In this document: piece by piece, positions 1-11,505 of the stretch
How positions within the stretch are numbered: the first letter of the stretch is position 1
Layout: each line of letters opens with the position of its first letter
DNA from: Panorpa germanica
Taxonomy: Eukaryota > Arthropoda > Insecta > Mecoptera > Panorpidae
NCBI GenBank assembly: GCA_963678705.1
Contig: OY783204.1
Coordinates: forward strand, 27,476,759 to 27,540,758
DNA length: 64,000 nt
Reading direction: 5' to 3'
The notes under the pieces: model-generated
Databases searched by the model: none
Told to the model about the DNA's origin: nothing
The model's input: the letters and a program-made list of their open reading frames with translations, nothing else
Translations under genes and position numbers: made by a program

Positions 1-796
1 ACCGCATATTGCAAATAGTCTGGCTACTTGGTACGGGCCATAGCTACATATAAAACCGCATACACTCGCGACAATGCTGTCTTAAGACTGTCGTGTATCT
101 CTTTACCCCCCTACCCTCCTAACCATCTGAGTAGTAGAAGGGTTTAATCATTAAATGTATGATTATAAAAGAATAAAAATTTCGGTAAAGTTTCAGTGGA
201 AAATTAATTAAAATTTGACACAACACTAATGACATATTGGACTTTTTTATTACTAATAAAAGTAAATATAACTATTCTTCTTTATTTTTCACAAGCAGAT
301 AATTCATTTTACATCTTATAATATAACGCGGACGATAAAAAGGAGCACTATACTATCACATTTAAAGTTTTAGTAAAACAAATACAGAAAACGGTTCCTC
401 AAATTGTAATATGCTATTGCAATAATTCTTGCAAATAGAATATAAAGATAAAACTGAAACAGTAAGTGAGAATGATATCTAATACTCGTCTGGCTGTTCA
501 GTTATTCCTAACCAACCAGTTCGCGATAAAAAATGTGTTGATTTGGGATAGACGTATGCCAATGCATAGTCCATACGCATATCTACATACAACCCATACA
601 TACAAACCGATAGCTATGAACGCATGGGAATATTTCCTGATACAAAAACTACAGTATTAAATTATATCCGAATAAACAAACAATAACAAAAAAAATCCAC
701 AGAAAACAACAAAAAAAAGTTTGTTATAACCGTCATATTTTTTATCTATTTATATGGTATACGATACTGCTGTTTCCATTTCGTTTAATCACAAAG
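1..796. other. No gene seen
   Basis: AT-rich. AGTAAGTGAGAATGATAT at 461-478 resembles the right TIR edge at 4199-4214 of the 3.4-kb element, so an eroded end of that family may lie here. A 64-codon frame at 466-660 overlaps it and is not taken as a gene. Confidence 0.35.
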
Positions 797-998
797 TCAG
801 TTATTTCGTTCGTGCATCGTGCAGTGGAGTAAATTATTAAAAAAACAAGAAATAGTAAGTTTTATTTACAATATACGTATTTATTTAAAATATTTATCGA
901 TGCTATAAGCTAAAAATCTCTTTTTGATTTTACTACAGTAAATGTCTTCTCAAGTAGAAACTATTTGCAACGCTAGGTTGCTACAAGCGAATTACGAG
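797..998 (+). CDS. Candidate plus-strand first exons (5'UTR exon plus ATG exon)
   Basis: A TCAGTT initiator-like site near 797 is followed by a CG-richer leader that ends at a good donor, AAATA|GTAAGTTTT (858). After an 81-bp intron ending TTTTTGATTTTACTACAG comes a 60-nt exon (939-998) with ATG at 942 coding MSSQVETICNARLLQANYE, ending in phase 0 at GAG|GTACAT, a weak donor. Intron size is typical of insects. The exon lies outside the minus-strand exons but inside that gene's presumed span. Against it: the donor is poor, no certain next exon is visible, and part of the exon loosely resembles sequence near 45.28 kb, so it may be an old repeat. Function unknown. Confidence 0.22.
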
Positions 999-1114
999 GT
1001 ACATTATATACTTCTCATATACAAATTATAACACAGTGTGCCAGATTTAATCTGCTAGTGTACTGCAAGATTACATTTCTATTTAGGTTATAAGAAATTA
1101 ATTAATATGAGTGT

Positions 1115-1185
1115 GTTACATGCAACCGAGAGTAATATTGCTTGCTGCGTCTTCGAGTTCGATTCCCAGATCAGCACTATATTTT
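1115..1185 (+). repeat. tRNA-derived SINE head (partial)
   Basis: A GAGTTCGATTCCCAG stretch (1154-1168) is a Pol III B-box look-alike, and the sequence before it (CCGAGAGTAATATTGCTTG) parallels the heads at 5283 and 35145. The tail of the SINE is not recognisable, so this is a degenerate or 3'-replaced copy. Confidence 0.45.
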
Positions 1186-1257
1186 CTCTTTCCCTATTTT
1201 TATATTATTTTCTCTTTTCTTATATTCTCACCCAGTATAAACATTTGGTGAAATAGA

Positions 1258-1445
1258 ATGGCTAGGTACATTTCAATTCTAACGTTTTACAAGTTGGAGC
1301 AACACACAAAAAAACAATTTTAGTTCAAATTGATTCCCTACCTGTCACAGGAGTCGCTTTTATTCAACAGTGAGCAGTCGTTGCGCCGTCTGTAGCTCAT
1401 AAAAGAGACATTTTCTATGAACGACTGAATAGAAAACAAACGCGT
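1258..1445 (+). repeat. Dispersed repeat, copy 1 (inverted partner at 53.9 kb)
   Basis: This matches the reverse complement of 53909-54110 over nearly its whole length (shared cores include GTGAGCAGTCGTTGCGCC with one difference). Copy 2 carries about 18 extra bases near one end. No open frame or terminal repeat identifies the family. Confidence 0.7.
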
Positions 1446-1613
1446 TCATTACAAAAAACTAATGAAAAGTAATAGAAATGAAGTAGAATTTACTCCAAAA
1501 TGTTTACAGGGCACATAATCATACAACTTATTAGGGAGTAGTGTTCACCAGTTTAAAGAAGACATATATAGTCTGTTACTATGTAATATGATAGTTTCTT
1601 AGATGTATGTAGT

Positions 1614-1900
1614 TCAATTTATGAGAGATCGTATATGTCTACGATACACCATCATGCATATTATATCTTTTTCATTCCTATATACGATGTCATTCAATAA
1701 GTTCATAGGATGACATATGATTAGATTATTTTTTTAGATAGTACCAACCTTAAAACGATATGTCTCAAAATTTCATGACAATCCGACCATTAGTTTACGA
1801 GTTACAGTGTTTTTAGAGACCTAACTTTTGTATTTTTTAAAAGGAAAAATCTGAATTTCGTGTAAGCATGGATAACACAAATCGATCTCTCATAAATTGA
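1614..1900. mobile_element. 287-bp element with perfect 18-bp terminal inverted repeats
   Basis: TCAATTTATGAGAGATCG (1614-1631) is matched exactly in reverse complement at 1883-1900. The interior (about 1735-1830) is shared in inverted orientation with 28594-28690. No clear target duplication is visible. Family not identified; the small size and inverted ends fit a MITE. Confidence 0.5.
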
Positions 1901-3354
1901 CTTATAATATTGTCTATTTTTAAAATATGAATGTCATTGCTCGGCTAGACACCACAGTGTTTGATATCCGCTGATTCACAATGCATTGAAGCGAATAGCA
2001 GACAATGATTCTTGTCGTACGTACCGCGGGTGTGCGTTTCCGGTATTAAATTATGGGCAGGACTGATGACGTGCAAGTCACAATAGATTAGACTGTACAA
2101 TCCGTCAGGTCAGTTTAATCTGCAGTACGTGATAAGCCGGTAGAAAAAAATATATATTCATCATTTGTTAGTTATTGTGTATACTCATATAATTGCACGG
2201 AGAAAAGTTATTTCTGTAGTGCAAAAAGAAAAATTTATTTATCATATAGTTTCATAGAGGACTGTAGTCTCTAAAAAAAACAAAAAAGAAAAAAAAAAAA
2301 ATAGTTTCATAGTAAAAGCGAGGGGCACCTAAATCTTTATACATTTTGTATATTATTATTAAGAGTGAAATCACATATCTTTCAAACCATAAAGTACCAA
2401 TTAGAAAGGCTTGTTATTACATATAAAATTTTGACATGGATCAAGAAGTAGTTTAACAATCGATTGCAAAGTTTGGTAGCTTCGGAAATTTAACTGATCA
2501 AATTTTTATTTGTATTTTTATGGTGTAATTTCATTTTCTTAAGGACGTTGCGTACTATAAGCATCACCTCATAATGAAATAAATATTTGTACAATTATAA
2601 AAAATATAACTATTTAATTATTCTGAAAATTTGAAGTCAATTTACCGTTTCGGACTCGAGATATATATAACTAAAGTTCGAATCAATTAAAAAGGAAGCA
2701 ATGTGATTAATTTTTAATTTTTAATAGAAGAATAAATCAAAAGATTTTCCAATAAAATTAGCTGATAATAGTGGAATATTTTTTCATATATATATATACA
2801 ATTAAAAACAAAAATGATTGACCGATTCGTTATATAAATAATACAATGTGTAGTGAAATATTTTATTAAAAATGAACGTGTCTCACACATTGACAATGTC
2901 CTTAATATTACTACGAGTTTAGATTTCATTTCCTAAACCAAAATGAAACAACAAATGAATTTACGCTCGTATCAACATTAATTTGTCTGCATTGAACCGT
3001 AGAGAGATATTATTAACATGTTCGAAACAGTAAAGCGAAACGGATGACGTTTGCTGTAGCATTAGTCAAAAATTAATTACATATTCGTATCTCTTTGAAA
3101 TCGTTCCGATAATTACCGCCATTAATAACGTATGATTTGTTCATTCATTATATCATTGATTTACTGAAATACTTATTTTAAAATTTAAAGCTAATTAAAA
3201 CAACAAAGTGTTGGTTCGGTAATTAAATTATTCATTGTTTTTAAACCATTGTGCTGTGCTGTGTTAATTTCTGTAAAATTGTATTATATATTTATCAGGA
3301 TCTCAAATATTTATAAAAAATCATCTATATACTTATTTTTGTGTTTTATTTAAT
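1901..3354. other. No gene seen
   Basis: AT-rich. It holds a CG-richer patch at about 1960-2110 with no open frame or splice signals, and an A-rich tract near 2270-2302. Nothing else recognised. Confidence 0.5.
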
Positions 3355-4229
3355 TTAGAATATGAACATTCCCACTCACTGTTTTGATATTTAATTTACT
3401 ATTTTTATCTAATATTTTAATCTAGATTTCAGGTTTTCAGAATAGGCATTCCTAGTCACATTCGTGTTTTAATTTAGTTGATGCGCATACGTCTTTAGAA
3501 ATATAAATTTTGACGGTTCGACAGTTGGACAAAATTGTATGTGAAATAATTAAAATTGCTGTTTTTAATAACAATTAATAATAATAAATATTACTTCAAC
3601 TTTCTTAAATATGTTAATGTCTATATTACATAGCTATCACATTCGTTAAGCAATTGACATTAGGTTACAAAAATGAAGGTGCAATAAATTTAACTTTTCT
3701 TACCTTTCTATGCAGTGACGCATCATCCAAATAGGGGCCATATTGTGAGATCTAAAACAAAAACAAAAAGAGTTTAAATTCAAGAAAAGGTACATTATGA
3801 AATGGATAAGTAAGTAAATTATCCTTGTAAATTTTATATATTATTATATAAAGAGCGGCTCACATTTTTACTAATATTATTTTACATATTATAAAATATT
3901 TTATAAAATATTAGAAATTGTTTTCACTTCTATATTTTTCAAAAACTGACATTAAACTTCTTTTAAAAGTAAATCCTACTGCATTTTAACAGATTGTCAC
4001 ATTTTGGAGGTTATAATATAATAAAGTTTTTCTTAATTTAATATTTTTAATTTAAAACATTGGACCTTGTAAGGTTCTAAAAAAACTGAGAAAACTTAAA
4101 AAATTAATTAAATTAAAAATGGTACTGTGAATGACTACGCGTATTGCCATATGCTAAACAATTTAAATTAAATACAAAATACAAAATAAAATTAAAGTAG
4201 TGAGTGGGAATGATACATTAGAATATGAA
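3355..4229. mobile_element. Element with perfect 14-bp TIRs, flanked by a 12-bp direct repeat, enclosing an exon
   Basis: CATTCCCACTCACT (3367-3380) and its exact reverse complement AGTGAGTGGGAATG (4199-4212) bound about 846 bp. TTAGAATATGAA occurs at 3355-3366 and again at 4218-4229, five bases past the right end, as if a target duplication. Segments 3381-3576 and 3910-4185 align with a continuous second copy at 61880-62350 in reverse orientation. The central 3577-3909 is absent from that copy and contains the 48-nt minus-strand exon. Superfamily not identified. Confidence 0.55.
3704..3751 (-). CDS. 48-nt internal exon of the minus-strand host gene, embedded in a TIR element
   Basis: On the minus strand a very strong acceptor (CTTTTTGTTTTTGTTTTAG) leads into 48 nt that end in GAAAG|GTAAGAAAAG. 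In phase 0 it reads ISQYGPYLDDASLHRK, in line with the phase-0 exit of the 38-nt exon; one other frame is also open and one is closed. Base composition is clearly richer in C+G than the flanks. It sits between the two halves of a repeat with 14-bp inverted ends (3367-4212); a second copy of that repeat near 62 kb lacks this stretch. It may be a host exon caught inside or acquired by a transposon, or an exon-like part of the transposon. No protein family recognised. Confidence 0.45.
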
Positions 4230-5270
4230 TTTAAAATATAAATTTAGAATAATATATAATATTGAATTTAGAATAGGTGTTATCATGCTCAGAGTATGAA
4301 ACTAGAATGTGTTCTCAGTTCACAATTGGAATAACTCTGAGTTTAAAATTAGAAGAAATTATCTTCTTAAACTCCAGTTTTCAAACTCTTGGTTTTGAGA
4401 AACATATGGGAAATACTAAATTATTTTTAAATGTAATAATTAAACACACTTTTAATTAATTAAAGTTCACAAACATTTACCGGAAACAAAATATCACTAT
4501 TAACGTTAAGTTGTTACATTATCTATGACTCGCAGCTTAAAGCTCACGTTACAGCTTTCAAGTAGTTGTCAGCACTATGATCCGTTTACACTCTGCATAA
4601 TATAAAGTTACGTAAAGTTGAGTAAACTTTGAACACAATGCGTCTTTATGGGAGGTATTTGTTGAGATAATCTGTTGTAAATAGGTGTTTACGATAGTAT
4701 ACAAGTTTATTTATAGAATGTGTGTATGTGTGTTTATGTGTATATAGAGTAAAAGCGTAGTAACCCGAAGGCCGTTGAAAATTCTACGAAAGCTTTTTAT
4801 TTGACAAGATCAAAGAACTTAAAGCTTTAGAATGAAATCTGTTTTAAGACATTTGTGTTCAATTACTTACTACACGGATTTAGTTAAATTTATGTATAGT
4901 AGACTCTTCTATAATATGGGATTTTATAGTGCGAGTTATAGTGCGATATTGTGATGGTTTTTTTTTTTATAATGCGGTTTTTGTGAAACTTACACTGATT
5001 GGCGTCTGATTTTTCTTTACATAAAACAGACTCTCCTCTAACGCGTTATTGAAGGTTTCACAGTAATTTTCATTTTAAATAAATTAATTTATGATAAGAG
5101 TAGAATTCTATATAGCAAATTACGTATAAAATATTCCATTTGAAGCACTGCTCAAAATAAAATTATTTTCTGGATAAGTGTTTCTCCAGAAATCGTAACG
5201 CTGTCAAAACAAAATAAGGGAATAAGTAATTAATTTAAATTTGATAATTAAACAAGAGTTTAATGGTAAC
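4230..5270. other. No gene seen
   Basis: AT-rich. A short imprecise tandem of GAATTTAGAATA-like units lies at 4218-4275. A 60-codon frame at 4277-4459 has no supporting signal. Confidence 0.4.
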
Positions 5271-5282
5271 AATAAACAAGAA

Positions 5283-5555
5283 GACGACACAGTGGGCGAG
5301 AGCATTGATGCTTGACGCCGACTGCTGTGTCTTCGGGTTCGATCCCCGGACCAGATATATATTTTCTGGGTTTGGTTATTATGAACTTATATTGATTATG
5401 GTCAAACATAATCGTACAATATAAAGGCAGTGGTGTAGCCCACATATATGAGGCCACGACACCATAAATACTGCCAACATTGTAGGAGGTCGTCGGTGAT
5501 AGGACTCAGCATCGGAAATAGGCCGACGTTAAATAAATTAAATAAAAAAAAAAAA
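5283..5555 (+). mobile_element. tRNA-derived SINE with poly-A tail and perfect 12-bp target duplication
   Basis: The head resembles a tRNA gene, with the B box GGTTCGATCCC at 5336-5346. The body continues to a short-repeat A-rich tail. AATAAACAAGAA precedes the element (5271-5282) and follows the tail (5556-5567) exactly, so the insertion looks recent. SINEs carry no protein and move by borrowing LINE enzymes. Related heads occur at 1115 and 35145. Confidence 0.85.
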
Positions 5556-5567
5556 AATAAACAAGAA

Positions 5568-6982
5568 ATTTACAAGCGTGATTCGAATAATATTTGACTA
5601 GGAAATATTTCGTTATAAAATACATTATATAAATACAGAATTAATCTAATTCTCTATTCAAATTCAAATACAAGCGATGAACCGTTTAATTCTGTTCTAC
5701 GTTTCTTAATTAATTTTACAATTACCAACATAGAGATAGAATACCATAATATGACGGAACGTACAAATGCTATCTATATGAAGGAGGAGTTGTTATTAAA
5801 AAAGTTTCTATAGAAAAATTCAATTAGCCTTTCAAAGTTTTTAAATTATTATCATAAATTTAATAAAGGAATATACTTGTTTAATGAAACTTACTCGTAT
5901 ATTGAATTAATATTCTTTAATGATGATTCTTTTATATAGAGGTGGAATTGTTAAGAGAGCAATGGTGTCCAACATATAAATCGTAGCGGGTAAAATGACG
6001 TAAATTCTGGATTATAGCATATTAGATGCTGTAATAGTTATACTATGAAAATAAGATGTTGCCGGTGCGGCTCACTTAAACGTGACTAACTTAGATATCA
6101 TACGTTCCAACAGGGAAAGAACGCTGAAATGAAATAGGATGGAGCGAGATGACAACATAGCAGTAGACCCCATCATGAATATCATAAAATAACCCTGAGC
6201 CCTGAACAGTAATACATGTTATAAATAATAGTACATTAGAAACTGTAGAATTTCTATATATATTCTTCTATACGTACTTCAGTGTCTTCCATCTTCTTAT
6301 TTACACTGATTTTTTCTTCTTACATCACTGTGCCTCTTTTATTTCTGTTTTTCCTAGCTTATTCTTTACCTATACTTCTTACAGTACAATTTCTTTCTAT
6401 ATATATATCCCTTATTGCCCGTCTTCTTTCTTCTTATCACTCAATATCATCTTCCCCAAATATTTAAATTGTTACCGCAGCCTATACACAGCTCATTTTT
6501 GTCAATTTTATTCCTACAACAAACATCCTTAGCATTTTATGTATTTAAATTTTCAGTAAACAATATAATTGTTCAATTAATTTATTTTTTATGGTCTTTT
6601 TAATAACTCAAAGAAAATTACTTTCTTCTTTTATATTTTTCTCATTTAATATATCATCTCCCCATCAATTTTTTTATTATTGTAAATTTAGATGGAATCA
6701 TTTCTCTCTCTCTGTACGAATGTTTATTTTTCTTACATTCGGTTACTTCTAAGCCTTCTCAGTTTCCATCAATGTTTTTTATATACTACGAAAATAATAC
6801 TCGACGGATACCTATACCAACATACCACACCACTCACCCTTAAAAGCACCACCACTCCAAACAGAGCTTTAAGGAGCTTTTACTGTTTACTTTGCATAAG
6901 AATGAATCAAAGCTTATAAGATATTATGATATCATGAATATACGATTGTTTACATGTTTTTTGGTAAACATTTTCGTTTTTA
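5568..6982. other. No gene seen; pyrimidine-rich tract
   Basis: Unremarkable AT-rich DNA, with a T/C-rich stretch at about 6262-6670 that produces several short frames. The tract might be a very old minus-strand copy of the purine-rich LINE seen at 15.3 and 39.2 kb, but I cannot align it. Confidence 0.4.
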
Positions 6983-7219
6983 ATGTTGACAATTGTTAAA
7001 TTGTTTTTACGCAGGCACTCTTTCCATTTACCGGCCCAGATTGTGTCAGAGCTTTCGATGTGTCAGATATTATTGAAACACTTTATATTTACAAATCGAC
7101 GTACAGCTGATATTGACAGTGTACACTTCCGGCTACGCATTATTCAAGCCATAAATAAACACTTTAACGTTCCCATATTGAACCCATTATCCCCCACAAT
7201 GCAATGGACACCACAATGA
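6983..7219 (+). CDS. Unrecognised 78-codon ORF, possible terminal exon
   Basis: An acceptor-like TTGTTTTTACGCAG ends at 7012. Downstream, two overlapping frames are open. One (6983-7219) runs through 78 codons and ends LSPTMQWTPQ before TGA. The other, starting just after the acceptor in phase 0, reads ALFPFTGPDCVRAF and stops after 31 codons. The stretch has more C+G and a more protein-like composition than its surroundings. The phase-0 entry would fit the ATG exon at 942-998, but a one-in-three match is weak support. No family recognised, and it could be a transposon remnant. Confidence 0.18.
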   Translation: MLTIVKLFLRRHSFHLPAQIVSELSMCQILLKHFIFTNRRTADIDSVHFRLRIIQAINKHFNVPILNPLSPTMQWTPQ

Positions 7220-8388
7220 GCTTTTACCCAAAGCTGTCAAGACTTATACCAAGTGCTTTACTTAAATACAAATATTTACAGATTTCAAACACACTTACAC
7301 CTTCCTACTACTTCATAAACAATGTTTGGGGATGGCGGGGGCGGGGGAGGATTATACAAGAAGATAGGGTGGTAGCCGTGTCCATTTGGTTCGAATTAAT
7401 AATTTAGTACCTATAAATAGTGTTTAAAGTTAACTACCCATACATTTTTAATATGAAGCTTTATATTTAAGGGTTAAGAAATCAGAAAGTAAAACCACGT
7501 ACGCTTTGAATGTTATAAACAGGGGATTATATTTCGCGGCAACCCTATACTGACATATTTATGTTAAAGGGGTGGTTTAAGAGGAGTAATGTGAGACGAG
7601 AGCCAAACGTCTGGTGCTGTAATTGAAGACGTACTTCTTCTAAGGGGTTGCAAGTCTTAGGGTTAATTTCTAATGCTAAAGATTTGTATCTCTAGACAGC
7701 TTTTCACGTCGATTAAATGTAATCTATCTCGGTGGATATTATAATGTTGTAAGTATATGTTTGTTCCTTTATTTTCTTATATATTTGTTCGCCAAATTTG
7801 TATGATGGTTCGAAACCGGTTTCATAAATAGTTTTAAACATTTTTTTAATACTCGCTAAATATCTGCTTGTGTTTTATTATAAAATCTATTCCACTATCA
7901 CAAAAGAAAAACGTTTTTACTCTTTATTGTGGTTCACCAATTTTATAAAAAGGATTCAAATGTATCTGACATTTAGAAATATAGGTAGAATAATGGTCAA
8001 CTTTAGGCGTGTTCAAGAAACATATCCAATTCGACTAGATCTTTAAATATAGCCATAAAATACTGCGGGAATAGATTTGAATCGGTTTGGAAAGACTTAT
8101 TGGGGTTATTTATGGGGTAGTTAACCTATAGACTCACCCATGTGGGTGTATGCGTATCGAATAAGTAGAAAAACCATGAAAATGTGTTCGCTATTGATCT
8201 ACAAGGGATGTCGCATTGTTATAAAGGACACCAACCTATGCACAATGTTATTACTCTTGGAAAAGTAAGCGAAGGGAAAAGATTCAGGTTTCTTGTTGTA
8301 AATTATATGTAATAAATATTATTTATATCTTACATAACCAGTTATTTACATAAATATCATAAATGAATCAGTTCAATCATTTTATCCA
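7220..8388. other. No gene seen
   Basis: AT-rich. It holds a G-rich patch near 7327-7350. A short frame at 7204-7407 spans the patch and has no other support. Confidence 0.4.
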
Positions 8389-8620
8389 TTACATCATTCT
8401 GAGAAACTCATACAGCTCTGCATTCTGGGCTAGATCATCTACCATAGCTTCTATAATTGTACTTTGATGTTGTGTTTTTACCGGAAAGCATTATACATTT
8501 TGAAAAGTCATCAGTAAGTATTGCTCTGTCGAAGCTGTTCCTGCGAAAGATCATGAAATCAAATCGAACAAGAGTTGTCTTAAATATTCTTCTTCGGAAG
8601 TATTCCATTTTGGTTATCAT
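8389..8620 (-). CDS. Unrecognised overlapping minus-strand ORFs
   Basis: Two minus-strand frames look protein-like. One spans 8435-8620 and includes NSFDRAILTDDFSKCIMLSG just after an acceptor-like ATGATCTTTCGCAG; a GTAAAA donor-like site lies inside it. The other (8389-8490) ends in the acidic tail EAMVDDLAQNAELYEFLRMM and a stop. Neither frame is compatible with insertion between the 38-nt and 48-nt exons of the minus-strand gene. The block lies just beyond the 3' tail of the LINE at 8665-9205, so it may be a separate, older repeat. No family assigned. Confidence 0.18.
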
Positions 8621-8664
8621 TGATGTTATTATCTTTAAGGTACTGTTAGAATTCTTATTGTATT

Positions 8665-9205
8665 TATTGTTTTATTTATTTATTTATTTGCCTTGACTTT
8701 TATTCGTCATATCCACAATCTAACATTATTATACATATTTAACATTTTATAATTATATTTTACAAATTTCTAAATATTGAAATAATTCACTAATTAATTT
8801 TGAATCACTTAACAAAAATTTAGTATTAACAGGAAAAGTTTTAATCACATCTAATATATCACTATTGACATCTATCGTCGGATTTAATATTAATTTCGTA
8901 CAGGTGAGCTGGAGTTTTACAATGATTACTTTTGATTCTGATTATAGTTGATATAATTTTGCGGGAGTCATTTCTAAACCATCTTTTCTTACTTAAATTT
9001 GGATGAAACATAAAATAATCTCTTCCTTTTAACTAACTTCTGTTAATGAAATCTTGATTTTTCAAATTGAAGTTTAATTTTTTGATTATATTAAAAATTT
9101 CATATGAAGGTAATTTCACTTTCATCTCAATTTCCAAATTTATTGATTCCTTTGCCTTTCTCAGTGTCAACAATGTTTGATACATTAACTTGCTTAGGAG
9201 CTCCA
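8665..9205 (-). mobile_element. 5'-truncated LINE, 3' end with (TAAA)n tail
   Basis: On the minus strand about 130 codons of a non-LTR retrotransposon C terminus are readable: SKLMYQTLLTLRKAKE early on, then KKRWFRNDSRKIISTIIRIK and HCKTPAHLYEINIKSDDRCQ, then after a shift of frame VIKTFPVNTKFLLSD and a final stop. One in-frame stop (SWLK-like position, read RS*LKG) is also present. The 3' UTR ends in TATGACGAATAAAAGTC and (AAAT)n at 8665-8690. It is non-functional. The same 3' end occurs at 29981-30176. Confidence 0.75.
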
Positions 9206-10085
9206 TCCATTACATTTTATTAGGATTTTAATTAATAAAGAATACATTTAATTGTTATATTTAAATGTTAAATAACAATTACCAGTGAAGGCAATTATTA
9301 TTATTAGTAATATAACATACATAAAACAAACAATTGATAATTTCATTGTAACTTTTGGTAATTTTACGAATGCAATAACTTTGTTATTATAAAATCCGTA
9401 CATAAATTTGATGTATACTCGTATTTTATATATACGACTACTAAAGATATATTCAATGATACTTATACGTTAAAATAACACAAAACCAATTTACCAAAGT
9501 AACAGGAAACGTAATAAACTCGATCAAATATCAAGTTTCGGATATATCGTACGATATCCTAGATTATCAACTAATGTGCTAGACTCCTGAAGGAGCATCA
9601 TGGTCACGGGCAAAAATACCGGTGTCGTACGTTATGGATGTATATCACCGTCAAAGTTAAACTAAATAAAAATCGACAAACCGTCAGGGAATCGCCAATA
9701 TCTCTCCTAACTCTGTAGCCCGTACAGTGAAGCCCTAAACTAACTTATTGCAGTAGAATCACGTAACATAACGTAATAAAATTGACCTATATCTCTTGAC
9801 ACCATTTGATAGAAAATTGAAAATCAAAAAAACTTGCAAAAAGTTTACTTATATACTTCAAAAACTTGTAATGAAAAATTATTTTGGACAAGAAAAGATT
9901 TGATTTAGTTATTTGTACACTGTTACTTCCTTCTAATAAATGGTACAGTGGTTTTGGTTACAGTGTGTAGAAAGATTACAAAACAACAAATACAAAATAT
10001 GTAATGTTTATTTCACTACACTCTATTTTTAAATTTATTTTTAGAAATTCCCGCTACTTAACAAATATAATCTGACCTTTATTCA
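9206..10085. other. No gene seen; one CG-richer patch
   Basis: The patch at about 9560-9740 contains a CTCCTGAAGGAG hairpin and stands out by composition, but has no open frame or repeat partner in this window. Confidence 0.4.
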
Positions 10086-10089
10086 GCAT

Positions 10090-10437
10090 GTTTTTTGACG
10101 ACACAGTTAATATATAAATATTTCCATAATTACTACATGATAAAATAACATTTAAAGAATACTTTGTGAAATTTTCATAAATAAATTTCAAAAAATGAGG
10201 CATTGACAGCGAATCTCCGCAGAAGTCACAAAAAAAAAGTTTCATTACGGTGCCACTCATAACTCATCACTGGATTTTCTGAATTCAAAAAACTAAAATG
10301 ATTTCATTAGGTGATAAGTTTCTGCAGGAAACCCTGTCGAGTTTATCTTTTTTATTATTACCGATTTTTCATGAAAAATGTCAGAAATTTTGTTATTTTA
10401 AAATACGTTAAAATTAAAAAAAAAATCGACAGCGTAT
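10090..10437 (+). mobile_element. TTAA-family MITE fragment (copy P1)
   Basis: It shares the TTTTGACGACACAGTTAATA, GGTGCCACTCATAACTCATC and ATACGTTAAAATTAAAAA blocks of the family and is truncated at both ends. The 68-codon minus-strand frame over it is a by-product of the repeat. Confidence 0.75.
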
Positions 10438-11287
10438 TTTTATGATTCTAATTTATTTCTTATGTCAAGTTATATTTATAATTAATAATAAAATTAATTT
10501 GTTACAGATCTCGCAGTTTTAAGTATTTCTGACATCTTTATATATAGGAGGTAAGATTTTTATTTTGAAAATAAATACATTTTTTTTTCAAATTGAATTG
10601 GGACAACAATATCACTTAGTAAAGAGGTTTTTAACATTAAATAGAGTTGTATTCTGTTAATATCTTTTACGTAATTTAAATATTCTTAATTATGTTTACC
10701 GGAAATCTATAGTATAAACTAAAATTTCTAAGCCAATGTAAGCTATATGGATTATGACATAAATTAAAAGTGGTTTACCTAAGATGCTATAAACTGCGCA
10801 TGCGTGAACGTAGTGACTACAGCTACTTTATAAATCGTATAGATTTATTTTTAACTATTACATAATTAGATTAGAACCCTAAAAATATAAACGCGTTCTA
10901 AATAAATTAAATGAAAGACATAATCGAACAAAAGTCAAGTTATTTTTATACCAAGGTAGGGTTTCTTAGAGGGTAGATGTCGTGTGCGTAAGTTTTCGTG
11001 TTGTATCTGGTTTGATAACAACACTGATAAGAGATAAGCCGTCAAATCGGCTAAGCCACTCCCTGAGAACAATAAAAACATATAATACATAACAATTTAA
11101 TTAATGCGTTACATTTTAAATACTAATTGCTGTTTCACATGAAAGCTGAAAGTTCATTATTAATGACTGGCTTTATTATATTACTCGCCATTTTATTTTC
11201 TATTTTGAATTTTAATGTTGTACTTGAATGCTCGGATTAAAAACTCGTGGAGACGGTATTAAGTACATATAGATTTAAAAAATACTT
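10438..11287. other. No gene seen; palindromic GCGCATGCG site
   Basis: AT-rich spacer between two inverted family members. CTGCGCATGCGTGA at about 10795-10808 resembles an NRF1-type site (GCGCATGCGC), but no promoter features surround it. Confidence 0.3.
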
Positions 11288-11505
11288 AACCGTGTCACCG
11301 CAATGTTACTTTTTTTGTCACGTCTACGAAGATTCGCTGTCAATGCCTCATTTCTTGATATTTATTTATGAAAATTTTACACAGTATTCTTTAAATGTTA
11401 TATTATGATGTAGTAATTATAGAAATATTTATATATTAACTGGGTCGTCAAAAAACATTATCGAAAATATGCTTTTTTTGTATCGAATTGCCCCTAACTA
11501 AACAA
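11288..11505 (-). mobile_element. TTAA-family MITE fragment (copy P2)
   Basis: Reverse-orientation copy from CAATGTTACTTTTTTTGTC to a recognisable terminus AATTGCCCCTAAC. About 850 bp from the oppositely oriented P1. Just beyond the terminus, ACAAATATAATCT matches sequence beside P1 (10062-10074) in the same orientation. Confidence 0.7.

Noticed and set aside
109-128. 20-nt minus-strand block between CTACTACTCAG and GTAAAGAG
   Set aside because: Too short, and its frame stops at once after the 48-nt exon.
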